Source: Spirochaetales bacterium
Lineage (GTDB): Bacteria; Spirochaetota; Spirochaetia; UBA9216
Assembly: GCA_003245835.1 (NCBI GenBank)
Contig: QKCC01000053.1
Location: forward strand, 1-62,349
DNA: 62,349 bases
Reading direction: 5' to 3'
Both the position numbers and the translations under genes were made by a program. Each line of letters begins with the position of its first letter. Position 1 is the first letter of the stretch. Below the pieces are notes generated by a model. The model made no database searches, was not told where the DNA came from, and saw only the letters and a list, made by a program, of their open reading frames with translations. This document shows positions 35,662-47,508 of the stretch, piece after piece.

Positions 35662-35763
35662 ATAATCAAAAGTCAAAACTTTTGATTATATATTATGGTT
35701 TGCAGAAATTGCGAACCTTAAATATCAGCATTAGTCTTCATGGTAGCACATGCTATTGCTGAT
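35662..35763 (+). promoter_or_regulatory. Further hairpins in the rplJ-rplL spacer
   Basis: ATAATCAAAAGT/ACTTTTGATTAT (35662-35673 with 35678-35689) is a perfect 12-bp stem with a CAAA loop. ATCAGCA/TGCTGAT (35724-35730 with 35757-35763) encloses a smaller TAGCA/TGCTA stem (35744-35748 with 35751-35755). With 35580-35612 they occupy most of the 204-base spacer before rplL. Confidence 0.55.
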
Positions 35764-35795
35764 TAAAAAAATACATATAATAAGGAGAAGATAAT

Positions 35796-36176
35796 ATGGC
35801 TACAAAAGATGAAATTTTAGAAGCAATCGCAGGTATGACAGTACTCGAGCTTTCCGAGCTCATTTCTGCCATGGAAGAAAAATTCGGCGTTACAGCCGCT
35901 GCTCCAGTAGCAGTTGCTGCCGCACCCGGTGCTGCAGTAGTAGCTGAAGCTGCTGAAGAAAAGACTGAGTTTGACGTTGTTCTCAAAGGTTTTGCCGATG
36001 GACAGAAGATTCCTGTAATCAAGGAAGTTCGCGGAATTACCGGACTCGGACTTAAAGAAGCCAAAGAAATGGTAGAAGGCGGCGAGACTACACTTAAAGA
36101 AGGTGTTTCAAAAGAAGAAGCTGCTTCGCTGAAAGAAAAACTTGAGGCCGCCGGCGCTGTTGTTGAAATTAAATAG
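35796..36176 (+). CDS. rplL: 50S ribosomal protein L7/L12
   Basis: 126 residues: N-terminal dimerisation helices ([20 protein letters not shown]), an Ala-rich hinge (36-52), and the factor-binding C-terminal domain with [15 protein letters not shown]. It recruits translation GTPases in four or six copies per ribosome, more than any other ribosomal protein. RBS AAGGAG at 35781-35786. The structured spacer before it and the attenuator after it may adjust its dosage. Confidence 0.97.
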   Translation: MATKDEILEAIAGMTVLELSELISAMEEKFGVTAAAPVAVAAAPGAAVVAEAAEEKTEFDVVLKGFADGQKIPVIKEVRGITGLGLKEAKEMVEGGETTLKEGVSKEEAASLKEKLEAAGAVVEIK

Positions 36177-36211
36177 CCGATTGCTGCGAAATATCAGAAA
36201 ATTGACTCAGC

Positions 36212-36244
36212 AAACCACCGGAAGGGCACTTTCGGTGGGTTTGT
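36212..36244 (+). terminator. Attenuator between rplL and rpoB
   Basis: AAACCACCGGAAG pairs with CTTTCGGTGGGTTT (13 bp, one bulged G and one G-U) around GGCA, followed by TTTGTTGT. An attenuator at this junction is known in E. coli, where it lowers rpoBC expression relative to rplL; the same role is likely. The rest of the 282-base gap to rpoB shows no gene. Confidence 0.65.
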
Positions 36245-36458
36245 TGTATTCTGAGATTGTTCCGGGATTAGATAATTCCGGATTCTTTCGATAAAAAAGC
36301 GCATTTTGCTTTGAGCCGGATTTCCGGTCGGGCAATTTGGAGGTTGGCATAACCGGGGGCATAGCTCGAGGTTGTGTGAAACTCCAAAATCAATTTCGGT
36401 GAATAGCCGCTTTTTAGGCGGTGAAATTGGTTCGCTAATCAAAAATCAGGGGGTGGTT

Positions 36459-39400
36459 ATGCTTAACAAGGGCAAAACCATAGAGAGGACATATATAGGG
36501 ATGGAATACTATGAGGTTCTGGATCTTCCGAATCTTATAGATATTCAGCTTTCGTCTTATGAAAAGTTTCTCCAGCGTGAGGTCGTGAAGGATAATGAAT
36601 TACCCAGGGATATGGGGCTGGAAGAGGTTTTTCAGACCGTTTTTCCCATTGAAAGTCCTAACGGCGACATGATCCTGGAGTACGACAGATATTTTCTTGA
36701 TGAAGAGAACATGAAGTTCTCCGAAGCTGAATGTAAACAGAAGGGGATCAGTTATGCGGTTCCTATTAAAGCCAGAATAAACCTCCTTTTTACAGAATCC
36801 GGAGAAATCAGACAGAAGGATATCTATATCGGTGATATTCCGCTGATGACCGAACGAGGCACCTTTATAATCAACGGTGCGGAGCGAGTTGTCGTCAGTC
36901 AGATTCACAGGTCTCCCGGTGTTATTTTTTCACATGAGAAGGGCATTTACTCTTCAAGGATAATTCCTTACCGGGGTTCCTGGCTTGAATTTGAAATAGA
37001 CCAGAAGAAAGAGCTGATCTACGCAAAGATCGACCGGAAAAAACGAATACTGGGTACTCTCTTTCTGAGGGCTCTCGGATACACTACCCGTGAGGAAATA
37101 ATAGATCTCTTTTACAAATCTGAAAAGATTACTTTTTCTGCTGATAAAGAAGAAAAAGAGAAGCTTGTTGGAAAGGTTCTTTCAAGAGCGGTATACAAAG
37201 AGGCTGACGGTGAATCCAAGAAGATTTACCGTGCCGGAGAGAAGCTGCATCCGCATGATATTGACGAGCTGCTTCATTCAGGAATAACCGAAGTTGATGT
37301 TATTGACGACAGCAACCCGGAATCTCTGCATTCCCAGATAATTCTCAACTGTTTTGAAAGGGAAGATTCGAAGTTTACCAGGGATGAACCCGGAATTGAT
37401 GAGCCGACAAGGGACGATGCAATAATCTCGGTTTATTCCGTGCTTATGCCTGGCGAGCCCATTACCATTGACAGTGCGCAGAAAGATTTGGAAACAATGT
37501 TTTTCTCAACCAGACGCTACGATCTCGGTAGAGTGGGACGATATAAACTCAACAAGAAATTTGACTATGCTGAGCCGCTTGAGGAATCAATCCTGACCAG
37601 GGAGGACATTGTTAACACAATGGCTTTTCTGATTAAGGTATACATCGGTGAATCAAATGTCGACGATATTGATCATCTTGGAAACAGGCGTGTGCGTTCG
37701 GTAGGCGAGCTTCTTGCCAACCAGCTTAAGACAGCCTTTACCAGGATGGAAAGAATTGCGAAGGAAAGGATGTCGCTGAAGGAGACCGATACGGTCAAAC
37801 CCCAGGACCTTATTTCCATCAAGCCGATAGTGGCCGCTGTAAAGGAATTTTTCGGTTCATCACAGCTGTCGCAGTTCATGGACCAGGTTAACCCGCTTGC
37901 GGAGCTGACCCATAAAAGGCGTTTAAACGCGCTAGGTCCCGGAGGTCTTTCCCGAGACAGGGCCGGTTTTGAGGTTAGAGACGTACACTACACCCATTAC
38001 GGCCGAATGTGCCCGATTGAAACGCCTGAAGGTCCGAATATCGGTCTGATTGTTTCCCTTGCCAACTATACAAGGGTTAATGATTACGGTTTTCTTGAAA
38101 CACCCTACAGAAAGGTTAAAGACGGCAAGGCCACTGCAGAGGTCGAGTATCTCTCAGCCATGGATGAAGAGAAGTACTTTGTTGCTCAGGGTAACGCCCG
38201 AATCGACAGCAAAGGCAGTTTCAAGGACGAGGTAGTCTCGGTTAGAAAGGCCGGTGACTATGTTGCAAAGGAGCCGAAGGACATTCAGTATATGGACGTT
38301 TCTCCTAAGCAGGTAATCTCTGTGGCTACTTCGCTCATACCTTTCCTTGAGCACGACGACGCTAACCGTGCGCTGATGGGTTCAAACATGCAGCGGCAGG
38401 CAGTTCCCCTTGTTTTTCCGGAACCCCCGGTTGTGGGAACCGGAATGGAAGCGAAAACCGCGTATGACTCAGGTGTTCTTGCCAAGGCAAGGCGCGCTGG
38501 TGAGGTAATCTACGTTACTTCGCAGAAGGTTATAATCAAACCCGATGCCGCTTCTTCGCGCGACGAAGTTGACGAATACACAATGATAAAGTACCAGAGG
38601 ACTAACCAGGACACCTGTTTCAACCAGAGACCCCTTGTTAAAGTCGGTCAGAAAGTGGGCGCGGGCGCCGTTCTTGCAGATGGACCTGCTACATACCAGG
38701 GCGAACTCGCTCTCGGGCGAAACGTTCTTCTCGGTTTTGTTCCCTGGAACGGATATAACTATGAGGACGCCATCCTTATTTCTGAAAAAGTTGTAAAGGA
38801 AGATATCTTCACTTCAATTCATATCAAGGAATTCAGCGTTGATGTTCGCGAGACCAAGCTCGGTCCCGAGAAGCTGACGCGCGATATTCCGAATGTAAAC
38901 GAAAAGGCTCTTGATCAGCTTGATGAAGAGGGAATTATCCGCGTCGGCGCAAAGGTCGGTTCCGGATACATCCTTGTCGGTAAGGTTACTCCGAAATCGG
39001 AAACTGAAACTACACCGGAATTCAAGCTGCTTAACTCAATTTTCGGTGAAAAGGCCAAGGAAGTACGTGATACTTCACTGAGGCTTCCCCACGGAGTTGA
39101 GGGAACTGTAATTGATGTTCAGAGGCTGAAGCGCTCAGAAGGCGACGACCTGTCGCCTGGCGTTGATGAGGTCGTCAAGGTTCTTATTGCTACAAAGCGA
39201 AAGCTCAGAGAGGGCGACAAGATGGCAGGGCGTCACGGAAACAAGGGTGTTGTAGCCCGGGTACTTCCGGAAGAGGATATGCCCTACATGGAAGACGGTA
39301 CGCCGCTCGACATCTGTCTTAACCCGCTTGGTGTTCCTTCGCGAATGAACCTCGGTCAGATTCTTGAGACTGAGCTCGGATGGGCCGGAATGAAGCTCGG

Positions 39401-39959
39401 CGAATGGTATTCAACACCGGTATTCCAGTCTGCTTCGAACGAGCAGATTGAAGCAAAGCTTGCCCAGGCAGGGCTGCCGAAGTCGTCGAAGACCAAACTT
39501 CGCGACGGACGAACCGGAATCGCTTTTGAAAACGACGTTTTCTGCGGAATGGTTTATATGCTTAAGCTGCATCACCTTGTCGATGACAAGATGCATGCAC
39601 GTTCAACAGGTCCTTACTCGCTCGTTACCCAGCAGCCGCTCGGCGGAAAGGCTCAGTTCGGCGGTCAGCGACTTGGAGAAATGGAAGTATGGGCGCTTGA
39701 GGCGTACGGTGCGGCAAATACGCTGCAGGAGCTTCTTACAATCAAGTCGGACGATATGGCCGGGCGTGCCAAGATTTACGAAAGCATCGTGAAGGGTGAA
39801 CCTTCATCAAGCGCCGGAGTTCCCGAGTCCTTCAATGTTCTTGTTCAGGAACTGCGAGGATTGGCACTGGATTTGACCATCTATGATTCGAAGGGTAAGA
39901 GGGTTCCGCTTACGGAACGTGACGAAGAGCTGATAACCCGTCAGGGAAGCCAGTTCTAA
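36459..39959 (+). CDS. rpoB: DNA-directed RNA polymerase subunit beta
   Basis: 1166 residues from ATG 36459 (AGGGGG at 36448-36453); a longer frame to 36372 exists but its N-terminus is unlike RpoB. The rifampicin-binding cluster [18 protein letters not shown] is near 466, followed by [13 protein letters not shown] with Asn490 at the E. coli Ser531 position. Downstream catalytic regions [13 protein letters not shown] and [12 protein letters not shown] are intact. It forms the core enzyme with rpoC and rpoA in this same window. A 109-base hairpin-rich spacer leads to rpoC. Confidence 0.98.
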   Translation: MLNKGKTIERTYIGMEYYEVLDLPNLIDIQLSSYEKFLQREVVKDNELPRDMGLEEVFQTVFPIESPNGDMILEYDRYFLDEENMKFSEAECKQKGISYAVPIKARINLLFTESGEIRQKDIYIGDIPLMTERGTFIINGAERVVVSQIHRSPGVIFSHEKGIYSSRIIPYRGSWLEFEIDQKKELIYAKIDRKKRILGTLFLRALGYTTREEIIDLFYKSEKITFSADKEEKEKLVGKVLSRAVYKEADGESKKIYRAGEKLHPHDIDELLHSGITEVDVIDDSNPESLHSQIILNCFEREDSKFTRDEPGIDEPTRDDAIISVYSVLMPGEPITIDSAQKDLETMFFSTRRYDLGRVGRYKLNKKFDYAEPLEESILTREDIVNTMAFLIKVYIGESNVDDIDHLGNRRVRSVGELLANQLKTAFTRMERIAKERMSLKETDTVKPQDLISIKPIVAAVKEFFGSSQLSQFMDQVNPLAELTHKRRLNALGPGGLSRDRAGFEVRDVHYTHYGRMCPIETPEGPNIGLIVSLANYTRVNDYGFLETPYRKVKDGKATAEVEYLSAMDEEKYFVAQGNARIDSKGSFKDEVVSVRKAGDYVAKEPKDIQYMDVSPKQVISVATSLIPFLEHDDANRALMGSNMQRQAVPLVFPEPPVVGTGMEAKTAYDSGVLAKARRAGEVIYVTSQKVIIKPDAASSRDEVDEYTMIKYQRTNQDTCFNQRPLVKVGQKVGAGAVLADGPATYQGELALGRNVLLGFVPWNGYNYEDAILISEKVVKEDIFTSIHIKEFSVDVRETKLGPEKLTRDIPNVNEKALDQLDEEGIIRVGAKVGSGYILVGKVTPKSETETTPEFKLLNSIFGEKAKEVRDTSLRLPHGVEGTVIDVQRLKRSEGDDLSPGVDEVVKVLIATKRKLREGDKMAGRHGNKGVVARVLPEEDMPYMEDGTPLDICLNPLGVPSRMNLGQILETELGWAGMKLGEWYSTPVFQSASNEQIEAKLAQAGLPKSSKTKLRDGRTGIAFENDVFCGMVYMLKLHHLVDDKMHARSTGPYSLVTQQPLGGKAQFGGQRLGEMEVWALEAYGAANTLQELLTIKSDDMAGRAKIYESIVKGEPSSSAGVPESFNVLVQELRGLALDLTIYDSKGKRVPLTERDEELITRQGSQF

Positions 39960-40050
39960 TGAAATTGAGCGTCCGTGCTCAATTTCATCCAGAAGATTTA
40001 AAATCTTTGATTTTAAATCTTCACTCTGATAACCCGCCTTCCATGGCGGG
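39959..40050 (+). promoter_or_regulatory. Three consecutive perfect hairpins between rpoB and rpoC
   Basis: Stem 1: ATGAAATTGAGC/GCTCAATTTCAT, 12 bp, 39959-39988. Stem 2: GAAGATTTAAAATC/GATTTTAAATCTTC, 14 bp with TTT loop, 39992-40022. Stem 3: CCCGCC/GGCGGG, 40033-40050. None has a U-run. The rpoC RBS (AAAAGGAG) starts 5 bases after stem 3. Confidence 0.65.
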
Positions 40051-40068
40051 GACGAAAAGGAGTTTTAA

Positions 40069-43000
40069 GTGAGAGAAATACAGGATTTTGATCATATACA
40101 GATAATGCTTGCATCACCCGAACAGATAAGGGCCTGGTCCTATGGCGAGGTGAAAAAGCCGGAAACAATCAACTACCGAACCCTCCGTCCGGAAAAGGAC
40201 GGCCTGTTCTGTGAAAGAATTTTCGGTACCACCAAGGAATGGGAGTGCTACTGCGGTAAGTTTAAATCAATCCGCTACAAGGGCGTAATTTGCGACCGCT
40301 GCGGTGTTGAAGTTACCCATTTCAAGGTCCGACGCGAAAGAATGGGTCATATTGAGCTTGCCTCCCCGGTTTCGCATATCTGGTACTACAGGTCTGTTCC
40401 ATCCAGAATGGGACTTCTGCTTGATCTTACTGTCGCAGCGCTCAGATCCATTCTGTACTATGAAAAATATATCGTTATAGATCCGGGTGATACTGACCTC
40501 AAGAAAATGGAACTTCTGACTGAAGAAGAGTACAATATCGCCCGTGAACGTTATGGACAGAGTTTCAGCGCCGGAATCGGTGCAGAGGCCATCAGAACAC
40601 TGCTTGAGCGGATTGATCTCGATCTTTTATCGGTAGAGCTTCGTGCCAAAATGGTCGAAAAGGGTGCAAAGGCAGATAAGAGGCTCCTCAAGAGAATTGA
40701 GATAGTCGAGAATTTCCGCGATTCGAAGAACCGTCCAGAGTGGATGATTCTTGATGTAATCCCGGTTATTCCGCCTGAGCTTCGGCCGATGGTTCAGCTT
40801 GACGGGGGGCGTTTCGCGACTTCCGACCTGAACGACCTTTACCGAAGGGTTATTAACAGAAACAACCGTCTGAAAAGGCTTATGGCACTCAATGCCCCTG
40901 ATATAATTATCCGTAATGAAAAGAGAATGCTTCAGGAAGCTGTCGACGCTCTTTTCGACAACTCAAAGAAGAAGAGGGTTGTGAAGGGTGCTTCGAACAG
41001 GCCGCTTAAGTCGCTTTCCGACTTCCTTAAGGGCAAGCAGGGACGATTCAGACAGAACCTGCTTGGTAAGCGTGTCGACTATTCCGGTCGTTCGGTTATC
41101 GTTGTCGGTCCGGACCTGAGGATGCACCAGTGCGGACTGCCGACAAAGATGGCGCTCGAGCTGTATAAACCCTTTATTATGAAGAAACTCGTCGAAAAGG
41201 ACGTTGTTTACAATATAAAGAAAGCCAAGAATCTCGTGGAGCAGGAAACCCCTGAAGTATGGGCAGTTCTTGATGAAGTTGTTCGTGAGCATCCGGTTCT
41301 TCTGAACCGTGCGCCGACCCTGCACAGACTTGGTATTCAGGCCTTTGAACCTGTTCTGGTTCAGGGTAAGGCTATAAAGCTGCACCCGCTGGTATGTCAC
41401 GCATATAACGCCGACTTTGACGGTGACCAGATGGCGGTTCATGTTCCGCTGACCCAGGCTGCACAGATTGAGTGCTGGACACTGATGCTTTCGGTAAACA
41501 ACCTTCTGAACCCTGCAAGCGGTTCACCGGTAGTGTTCCCTTCGCAGGACATGGTTCTCGGTATCAACTACCTCACAAGGAACCGCGACGGTGCCAGGGG
41601 TGAAGGCAAGTGGTACGGTTCTGAAAATGATATTATTCTTGCGCGTGAAGCCGGAGCGGTAGATTTCCAGGCGCTGTGTAAGGTTAAAATAGACGGTAAG
41701 TACATCGATACTACCGCTGGCCGTGTTATTTTCAACATGGCAATGCCTGAAGAGCTTGAGTATGTTAACTGGTCGCTCGGTGATAAAGAGCTCAGGTCCC
41801 TGATTGCCGATACGATCAAGAAGCACGGCCCGTCGGTTACGGTCAGAATGCTCGATGCAATCAAGGATACCGGGTTTAAATATGCTACCATTTTCGGTGC
41901 GACGATCAGTATGCAGGATATTGTTATTCCGACTGAGAAGAAGGAAATGATTGAGACAGCAAATAATGAGGTTTCAACAATACAGGAACAGTATCTGCAG
42001 GGTCATATTACTACTGAAGAGCGGTACAACAGGGTAGTTGAGGTATGGTCGAAGACCAACGAAGAGCTCACGAACACCCTTATGAAAACCCTGAAGGAAG
42101 ACAAGGGCGGGTTTAACCCGGTTTACATGATGGCGGATTCAGGAGCCCGAGGTAGCCGGACACAGATCAGGCAGCTTGCAGGTATGCGAGGACTTATGGC
42201 CAAGCCTTCAGGTGATATTATCGAGCTTCCGATCAGATCTAACTTCAAGGAAGGTCTGTCGATTATAGAATTCTTTATTTCTACCAACGGTGCCCGTAAG
42301 GGTCTTGCCGACACAGCCCTTAAAACAGCTGACGCCGGTTACCTGACACGCCGTCTCGTAGATATAGCGCAGGATGTGGTTATCAATGTAGATGACTGCG
42401 GAACTATCAACGGTATAGAAATCGCGGCCATTAAAGACGGTGAAGAGATTGTTGAATCACTTTCCGACCGAATTGTAGGAAGATTCACCCTCGAGAGGGT
42501 AAAACACCCGATTACCGGCGAAATAATGGTTGATGTTAATGAAGAGATAACGGATGAGGTTGCAATCGCAATCGAAGAAGCCGGTGTTGAGAAGGTAAGA
42601 ATCAGGACTGTTCTGACCTGTGAGGCCGAGCACGGTGTATGCCGCAAGTGCTACGGCCGTAACCTTGCAAAGAACAAGACTGTTGAAATCGGTGAAGCGG
42701 TAGGTATTATTGCGGCCCAGTCAATCGGTCAGCCAGGTACACAGCTTACGATGAGAACCTTCCATATCGGAGGAGCGGCAACCAAGGCCAGCGAAGAGAA
42801 CCGGACTTACCTTCATTACAAGACGCTTATAAAGGAAATTAATGGTACGACCGTAACGCTTGAAAACGGTGACGTGCTGTATACCAGAAAGGGTTTTGTA
42901 ATTGTAGCAAAGGTTCTGCAGCAGATCGCCCTCGAAAAGGGTGAGAAGGTTGTCGTTGAAAACGGCGTAAAGGTAGTCCCCGGAGATGATATTATCAAAA

Positions 43001-44409
43001 CCGGATCAGGTGTCAAGAAAGCCGAAGAAATCGGGTTTGTTCAGATTCTTAATGACAAGGTTGTTCTTGTTGCACAGGATCAGAAGATCGATATCAGGAC
43101 CGGTGCAAAACTTATGGTCGGTGTAGGGGCTGTAGTTCCTGCTGAAGATTCCATTGCAGTTTTTGACCCGTTTTCTGAACCTATCATCGCCGAGGTTGAA
43201 GGAAAGGTTGTTTACAAGGACATAATCCTCGGAACAACCCTGAAAGAAGAAATAAATGAAGATACCGGTAATGTAGACAAGAAGATTACAGAGCATGCGC
43301 TTGAAACTCTTCAGCCGATGCTGCTCATTGTGGATAAAAATGATAATGAGCTTGCTTCGTACTTCCTTCCCGGAAACGCATACCTCAACGTTGAGGACGG
43401 TGCGAAAGTAAGCGTCGGTAAGACTCTTGCCAAGCTTCTGAAAGAATCGGTTAAAACCGGTGATATTACCGGAGGTCTGCCGAGGGTAGGCGAGCTTTTC
43501 GAAGCACGGAGACCGAAGAACCCGTCTGTTCTTGCAAAGATCAGCGGAACTATTCACCTTCGCGGTATTATGAAAGGTAAGCGCATTGTTGAAATCGAAG
43601 ATGATTTTGCTGTTGAAGACGGAAGCGATGCAATAGTTTACAAACACCTTGTTCCGATGGGTAAGCATCTTCTTGTCAGGGACGGGGACCTTGTTGAAGC
43701 CGGTGAAACACTTTGTGACGGAGCTATTGATCCGCATGATATTCTTGACATCCTGGGTGAGAATGAACTGCAGTCTTATCTTGTGAATGAGGTTCAGGAA
43801 GTCTACCGAATGCAGGGCGTTGTTATCAATGACAAGCATATCGGTGTTATTGTACGTCAGATGATGAGGAAGGTTGAAATCCGCCAGGTCGGCGATACCA
43901 ACTTCATTTACGGGCAGCAGGTGGATAAGTATAAATTCCACACTGAAAACAAAAAAGTAATCAGAGAGGGCGGTCAGCCTGCGGTTGCAAGACCGCTTCT
44001 GCTTGGTATTACAAGGGCATCTCTGAATATCGATTCGTTCCTGTCTGCTGCTTCTTTCCAGGAAACCACAAAGGTTCTGACGAATGCGGCTATAGCCGGA
44101 AGCGTTGATAACCTGAGGGGCCTGAAAGAGAACGTTGTAATAGGTCATCCGATTCCTGCCGGAACCGGAATGCGTTCGTACAAGAACGTAAGGCTTTTCG
44201 ATGAGACAAGCGAAGATCTTGATGCGTCAATACAGAAGATTCTTGAATTGAGAAAGGCTGAAAAGGCTGCTGAAGAAGCGGCCGCGATTGATGATGATGA
44301 CGACGATGATGACGATAATAATATCTCGCTCGCCAATACGGGAATCAATCAGGCTCTGTCGGAAGCGGGTATTTTCAGCGATTCATCCGGTGATGACGAC
44401 CTGGATTAA
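40069..44409 (+). CDS. rpoC: DNA-directed RNA polymerase subunit beta'
   Basis: 1446 residues starting at GTG 40069 (RBS AAAAGGAG at 40055-40062). An N-terminal zinc finger CYCGKFK...CDRCG is near 59-77. The catalytic Mg site [12 protein letters not shown] lies at 447-458, with Asp449, 451 and 453. The trigger-loop region is downstream, with a second zinc site [16 protein letters not shown] near 848. The C-terminus ends in a long Asp-rich tail (about 1407-1446). Normal size for spirochaetes. Confidence 0.98.
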   Translation: MREIQDFDHIQIMLASPEQIRAWSYGEVKKPETINYRTLRPEKDGLFCERIFGTTKEWECYCGKFKSIRYKGVICDRCGVEVTHFKVRRERMGHIELASPVSHIWYYRSVPSRMGLLLDLTVAALRSILYYEKYIVIDPGDTDLKKMELLTEEEYNIARERYGQSFSAGIGAEAIRTLLERIDLDLLSVELRAKMVEKGAKADKRLLKRIEIVENFRDSKNRPEWMILDVIPVIPPELRPMVQLDGGRFATSDLNDLYRRVINRNNRLKRLMALNAPDIIIRNEKRMLQEAVDALFDNSKKKRVVKGASNRPLKSLSDFLKGKQGRFRQNLLGKRVDYSGRSVIVVGPDLRMHQCGLPTKMALELYKPFIMKKLVEKDVVYNIKKAKNLVEQETPEVWAVLDEVVREHPVLLNRAPTLHRLGIQAFEPVLVQGKAIKLHPLVCHAYNADFDGDQMAVHVPLTQAAQIECWTLMLSVNNLLNPASGSPVVFPSQDMVLGINYLTRNRDGARGEGKWYGSENDIILAREAGAVDFQALCKVKIDGKYIDTTAGRVIFNMAMPEELEYVNWSLGDKELRSLIADTIKKHGPSVTVRMLDAIKDTGFKYATIFGATISMQDIVIPTEKKEMIETANNEVSTIQEQYLQGHITTEERYNRVVEVWSKTNEELTNTLMKTLKEDKGGFNPVYMMADSGARGSRTQIRQLAGMRGLMAKPSGDIIELPIRSNFKEGLSIIEFFISTNGARKGLADTALKTADAGYLTRRLVDIAQDVVINVDDCGTINGIEIAAIKDGEEIVESLSDRIVGRFTLERVKHPITGEIMVDVNEEITDEVAIAIEEAGVEKVRIRTVLTCEAEHGVCRKCYGRNLAKNKTVEIGEAVGIIAAQSIGQPGTQLTMRTFHIGGAATKASEENRTYLHYKTLIKEINGTTVTLENGDVLYTRKGFVIVAKVLQQIALEKGEKVVVENGVKVVPGDDIIKTGSGVKKAEEIGFVQILNDKVVLVAQDQKIDIRTGAKLMVGVGAVVPAEDSIAVFDPFSEPIIAEVEGKVVYKDIILGTTLKEEINEDTGNVDKKITEHALETLQPMLLIVDKNDNELASYFLPGNAYLNVEDGAKVSVGKTLAKLLKESVKTGDITGGLPRVGELFEARRPKNPSVLAKISGTIHLRGIMKGKRIVEIEDDFAVEDGSDAIVYKHLVPMGKHLLVRDGDLVEAGETLCDGAIDPHDILDILGENELQSYLVNEVQEVYRMQGVVINDKHIGVIVRQMMRKVEIRQVGDTNFIYGQQVDKYKFHTENKKVIREGGQPAVARPLLLGITRASLNIDSFLSAASFQETTKVLTNAAIAGSVDNLRGLKENVVIGHPIPAGTGMRSYKNVRLFDETSEDLDASIQKILELRKAEKAAEEAAAIDDDDDDDDDNNISLANTGINQALSEAGIFSDSSGDDDLD

Positions 44410-44422
44410 TTAAGTACAGTTG

Positions 44423-44589
44423 GCCGTTTTCTTTATGAGAACGGCTTAGACGCAGCGGTTTCATGCTGAATCCGTGAGGATTTTAACCGCTGTGTATTAT
44501 AGATGAGGCTGATTCAGTCTCTGGTTCCGATTGGAGCCGGGTTTCTCAGGGAACCAAAACGGCCGGCGGCTATAATGGCCGCAGCCGGC
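44423..44589 (+). promoter_or_regulatory. Hairpin array between rpoC and rpsL
   Basis: GCCGTTTTC/GAGAACGGC at 44423-44445 (9 bp, one U-G). CAGCGGTT/AACCGCTG at 44453-44492, enclosing AATCC/GGATT. GGTTCC/GGAACC at 44523-44555. GCCGGC-GGC/GCC-GCCGGC at 44562-44589 with a 3-nt bulge. None has a clear U-run. They fill most of the 266-base gap upstream of the rpsL promoter. Confidence 0.5.
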
Positions 44590-44600
44590 AATGGGCGGGC

Positions 44601-44629
44601 TTGACTTTTTTCATACTGATTGTTAGAGT
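44601..44629 (+). promoter_or_regulatory. Candidate sigma-70 promoter of rpsL-rpsG
   Basis: TTGACT (44601-44606), 17-base spacer, TAGAGT (44624-44629). The start of transcription near 44636 would give a 40-base leader. It would allow the str operon to be expressed independently of rpoBC. Confidence 0.5.
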
Positions 44630-44675
44630 CAAGCTCACGTAAAATATTAGTGGAATTAGGGAGTATTACACGTAA

Positions 44676-45532
<857 letters not shown>

Positions 45533-45580
45533 AAATTTTATTGTTTTAACCCCATTATGGACGCTTTTGCGTTCATGCGC

Positions 45581-45609
45581 TTGACTTAAAAGCCTATATT
45601 ATTTATAGT
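45581..45609 (+). promoter_or_regulatory. Strong sigma-70 promoter of tuf-S10 cluster
   Basis: TTGACT (45581-45586), 17-base spacer, TATAGT (45604-45609), each five of six matches. Transcription near 45616 would give a leader of about 300 nt to the tuf ATG. Confidence 0.72.
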
Positions 45610-45622
45610 GCTTTTACTTAAA

Positions 45623-45642
45623 AGACCGGCATGGGCCGGTCT
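45623..45642 (+). promoter_or_regulatory. Hairpin at the 5' end of the tuf leader
   Basis: AGACCGGC (45623-45630) and GCCGGTCT (45635-45642) form a perfect 8-bp stem with an ATGG loop, starting about 7 nt after the predicted transcription start. A 5'-terminal stem of this kind protects mRNA from RNase attack. Confidence 0.55.
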
Positions 45643-45920
45643 GTATATTTACCAAACCAATCGTCCTTCTGAGCTGTCATTAGGGTGGTAAGGTGGTTCT
45701 GTTCTTAGCTGTCAGTTATTTCTCGCGGCCGATTACTTTACTGTCTTTTCACAAACAGTTATACAGGTGAAGTTTGGTGAATACGGCAGGTTTTATCCTG
45801 ATTATTGTTATTATATTGTAGACAACCTGAATAGCAGTTTAATGGCAGCAGTTTGCTGTTCCGGCTGCGTGTGTGTCGTACAATTTTTTGGGCCATTAGG
45901 ATCGTAGTAAGGAGGAATAA

Positions 45921-47105
45921 ATGGCTAAAGAAAAGTTTAACAGAACGAAGGATCATGTAAACGTTGGTACTATCGGGCACGTTGACCATGGTAAGACTAC
46001 TCTTACTGCAGCAATTTCCATGTTTTGCGCAGCAAAACAGGGTGGTAAGATAATGAATTACGATGATATCGACAATGCACCGGAAGAAAAGGCCAGAGGT
46101 ATAACCATTAATACAAGGCACATTGAGTATGAAACGCCCACCAGGCATTATGCTCATGTTGACTGTCCGGGCCACGCCGACTATATCAAGAACATGATTA
46201 CCGGAGCTGCTCAGATGGACGGCGCAATTATTCTTGTTGCTGCTGATTCCGGACCTGAGCCTCAGACAAGAGAGCACATCCTTCTTGCAAGACAGGTAGG
46301 AGTGCCCAAGCTTATCGTATTCCTTAACAAAATGGACCTTGCTGACCCTGAGCTTGTTGAGCTCGTAGAGGTGGAAGTTCAGGAAATTCTTGAAACATAT
46401 GAATTCCCTTCAGATTGTCCTTTTATTAAGGGTTCTGCGTTTGAAGCAATGTCAAATCCCGATGATCCCGAGAAGACAGCCTGTATTCAGGAACTTCTTG
46501 ATGCAATGGACACATACTTTCCGGTTCCGGAAAGGGAAATTGACAAGCCTTTCCTTATGCCTATCGAAGATATCTTTTCAATTCAGGGCCGCGGTACTGT
46601 AGTAACCGGTCGTATTGAAAGCGGTGTTGTTCACGTTGGTGATGAAATCGAAATCGTAGGTATCAAGGCTACTTCTAAAACAACCTGTACAGGTGTTGAG
46701 ATGTTCAACAAGCTTCTTGATGAAGGCCAGGCTGGTGATAACATCGGTGCTCTTCTCAGAGGTGTTGACAAGAAGGATGTAGAAAGAGGACAGGTTCTTG
46801 CTAAGCCCGGTTCAATTACACCGCATGTTAAGTTCAAGGGAACTACTTACGTACTCAGTAAAGAGGAAGGCGGTAGACATTCGCCGTTCTTTTCAGGCTA
46901 CAGACCGCAGTTCTATTTCAGAACAACCGACATTACCGGTACAGTTAACCTTCCTGCAGACAAGCAGATGGTTATGCCCGGAGATCACGTTGAGCTTGAA
47001 GTTGAACTTATTCACCCGATTGCTATGCAGCCGGGTCTCAGGTTTGCTATCCGCGAAGGCGGTAGAACAGTTGCTTCTGGTCAGGTAACTACAATCGTCG
47101 AATAA
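45921..47105 (+). CDS. tuf: Elongation factor Tu
   Basis: 394 residues. G-domain motifs: GHVDHGKT near 19 (P-loop), DCPGHADY (G3), NKMDLAD (G4) and the switch [15 protein letters not shown]. It delivers aminoacyl-tRNA to the ribosome as the GTP form. RBS AAGGAGG at 45909-45915. No second tuf copy is in the window. Confidence 0.98.
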   Translation: MAKEKFNRTKDHVNVGTIGHVDHGKTTLTAAISMFCAAKQGGKIMNYDDIDNAPEEKARGITINTRHIEYETPTRHYAHVDCPGHADYIKNMITGAAQMDGAIILVAADSGPEPQTREHILLARQVGVPKLIVFLNKMDLADPELVELVEVEVQEILETYEFPSDCPFIKGSAFEAMSNPDDPEKTACIQELLDAMDTYFPVPEREIDKPFLMPIEDIFSIQGRGTVVTGRIESGVVHVGDEIEIVGIKATSKTTCTGVEMFNKLLDEGQAGDNIGALLRGVDKKDVERGQVLAKPGSITPHVKFKGTTYVLSKEEGGRHSPFFSGYRPQFYFRTTDITGTVNLPADKQMVMPGDHVELEVELIHPIAMQPGLRFAIREGGRTVASGQVTTIVE

Positions 47106-47121
47106 TTGAAGTAAGACATTG

Positions 47122-47150
47122 GTCCCGGTCATTTGATCGGGGCTTTCTTT
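47122..47150 (+). terminator. Attenuator between tuf and rpsJ
   Basis: CCCGGTC (47124-47130) pairs with GATCGGG (47135-47141), one G-U, loop ATTT, followed by CTTTCTTT. Short and with an interrupted U-run, so readthrough into the S10 cluster is expected; it may lower S10 expression relative to EF-Tu. Confidence 0.5.
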
Positions 47151-47163
47151 GTCAGGAGGAATA

Positions 47164-47475
47164 ATGGCCAATAATGATAGGATTCGAGTGAGATTAAGAG
47201 GGTTCGATGTTGAACTCGTTGATCAGAGTGCAAAGTCGATTGTACAGACTGTAGGTAAAGCCGGTTCAAAGGTAGCCGGACCAATCCCTCTGCCCACACG
47301 GATAAATAAATATACTGTTCTCAGGTCTCCACATGTTAACAAGAAGTCAAGAGAGCAGTTTGAAATGAGAACACACAAGAGACTGATTGACATTTTAGAC
47401 CCTACCTCAAAAGTCATGGACGCTTTAATGACATTAGAGCTTCCCGCTGGCGTTGACGTAGAGATTAAGCAGTAA
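47164..47475 (+). CDS. rpsJ: 30S ribosomal protein S10
   Basis: 103 residues from ATG 47164 (AGGAGGA at 47155-47161); the earlier in-frame start is not family-like. [10 protein letters not shown] is near 38. It is a 30S head protein and the NusE antitermination factor that links NusG to the ribosome. Confidence 0.97.
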   Translation: MANNDRIRVRLRGFDVELVDQSAKSIVQTVGKAGSKVAGPIPLPTRINKYTVLRSPHVNKKSREQFEMRTHKRLIDILDPTSKVMDALMTLELPAGVDVEIKQ

Positions 47476-47508
47476 CGGCAATTTTAGTTTTTTAATTCGA
47501 GGTATACG

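Larger units (their letters stand above)
45533..45920. other. 388-bp gap with tuf promoter and long leader
   Basis: It holds the promoter at 45581-45609 and a hairpin at 45623-45642. The remaining 280 bases of predicted 5' leader contain no gene. They include the unusual run TTAGGGTGGTAAGGTGG near 45682. No known riboswitch was recognised. Confidence 0.55.

Noticed and set aside
43006-44148. A 380-codon minus-strand frame
   Set aside because: It lies entirely inside rpoC in antisense and has no recognisable domain.
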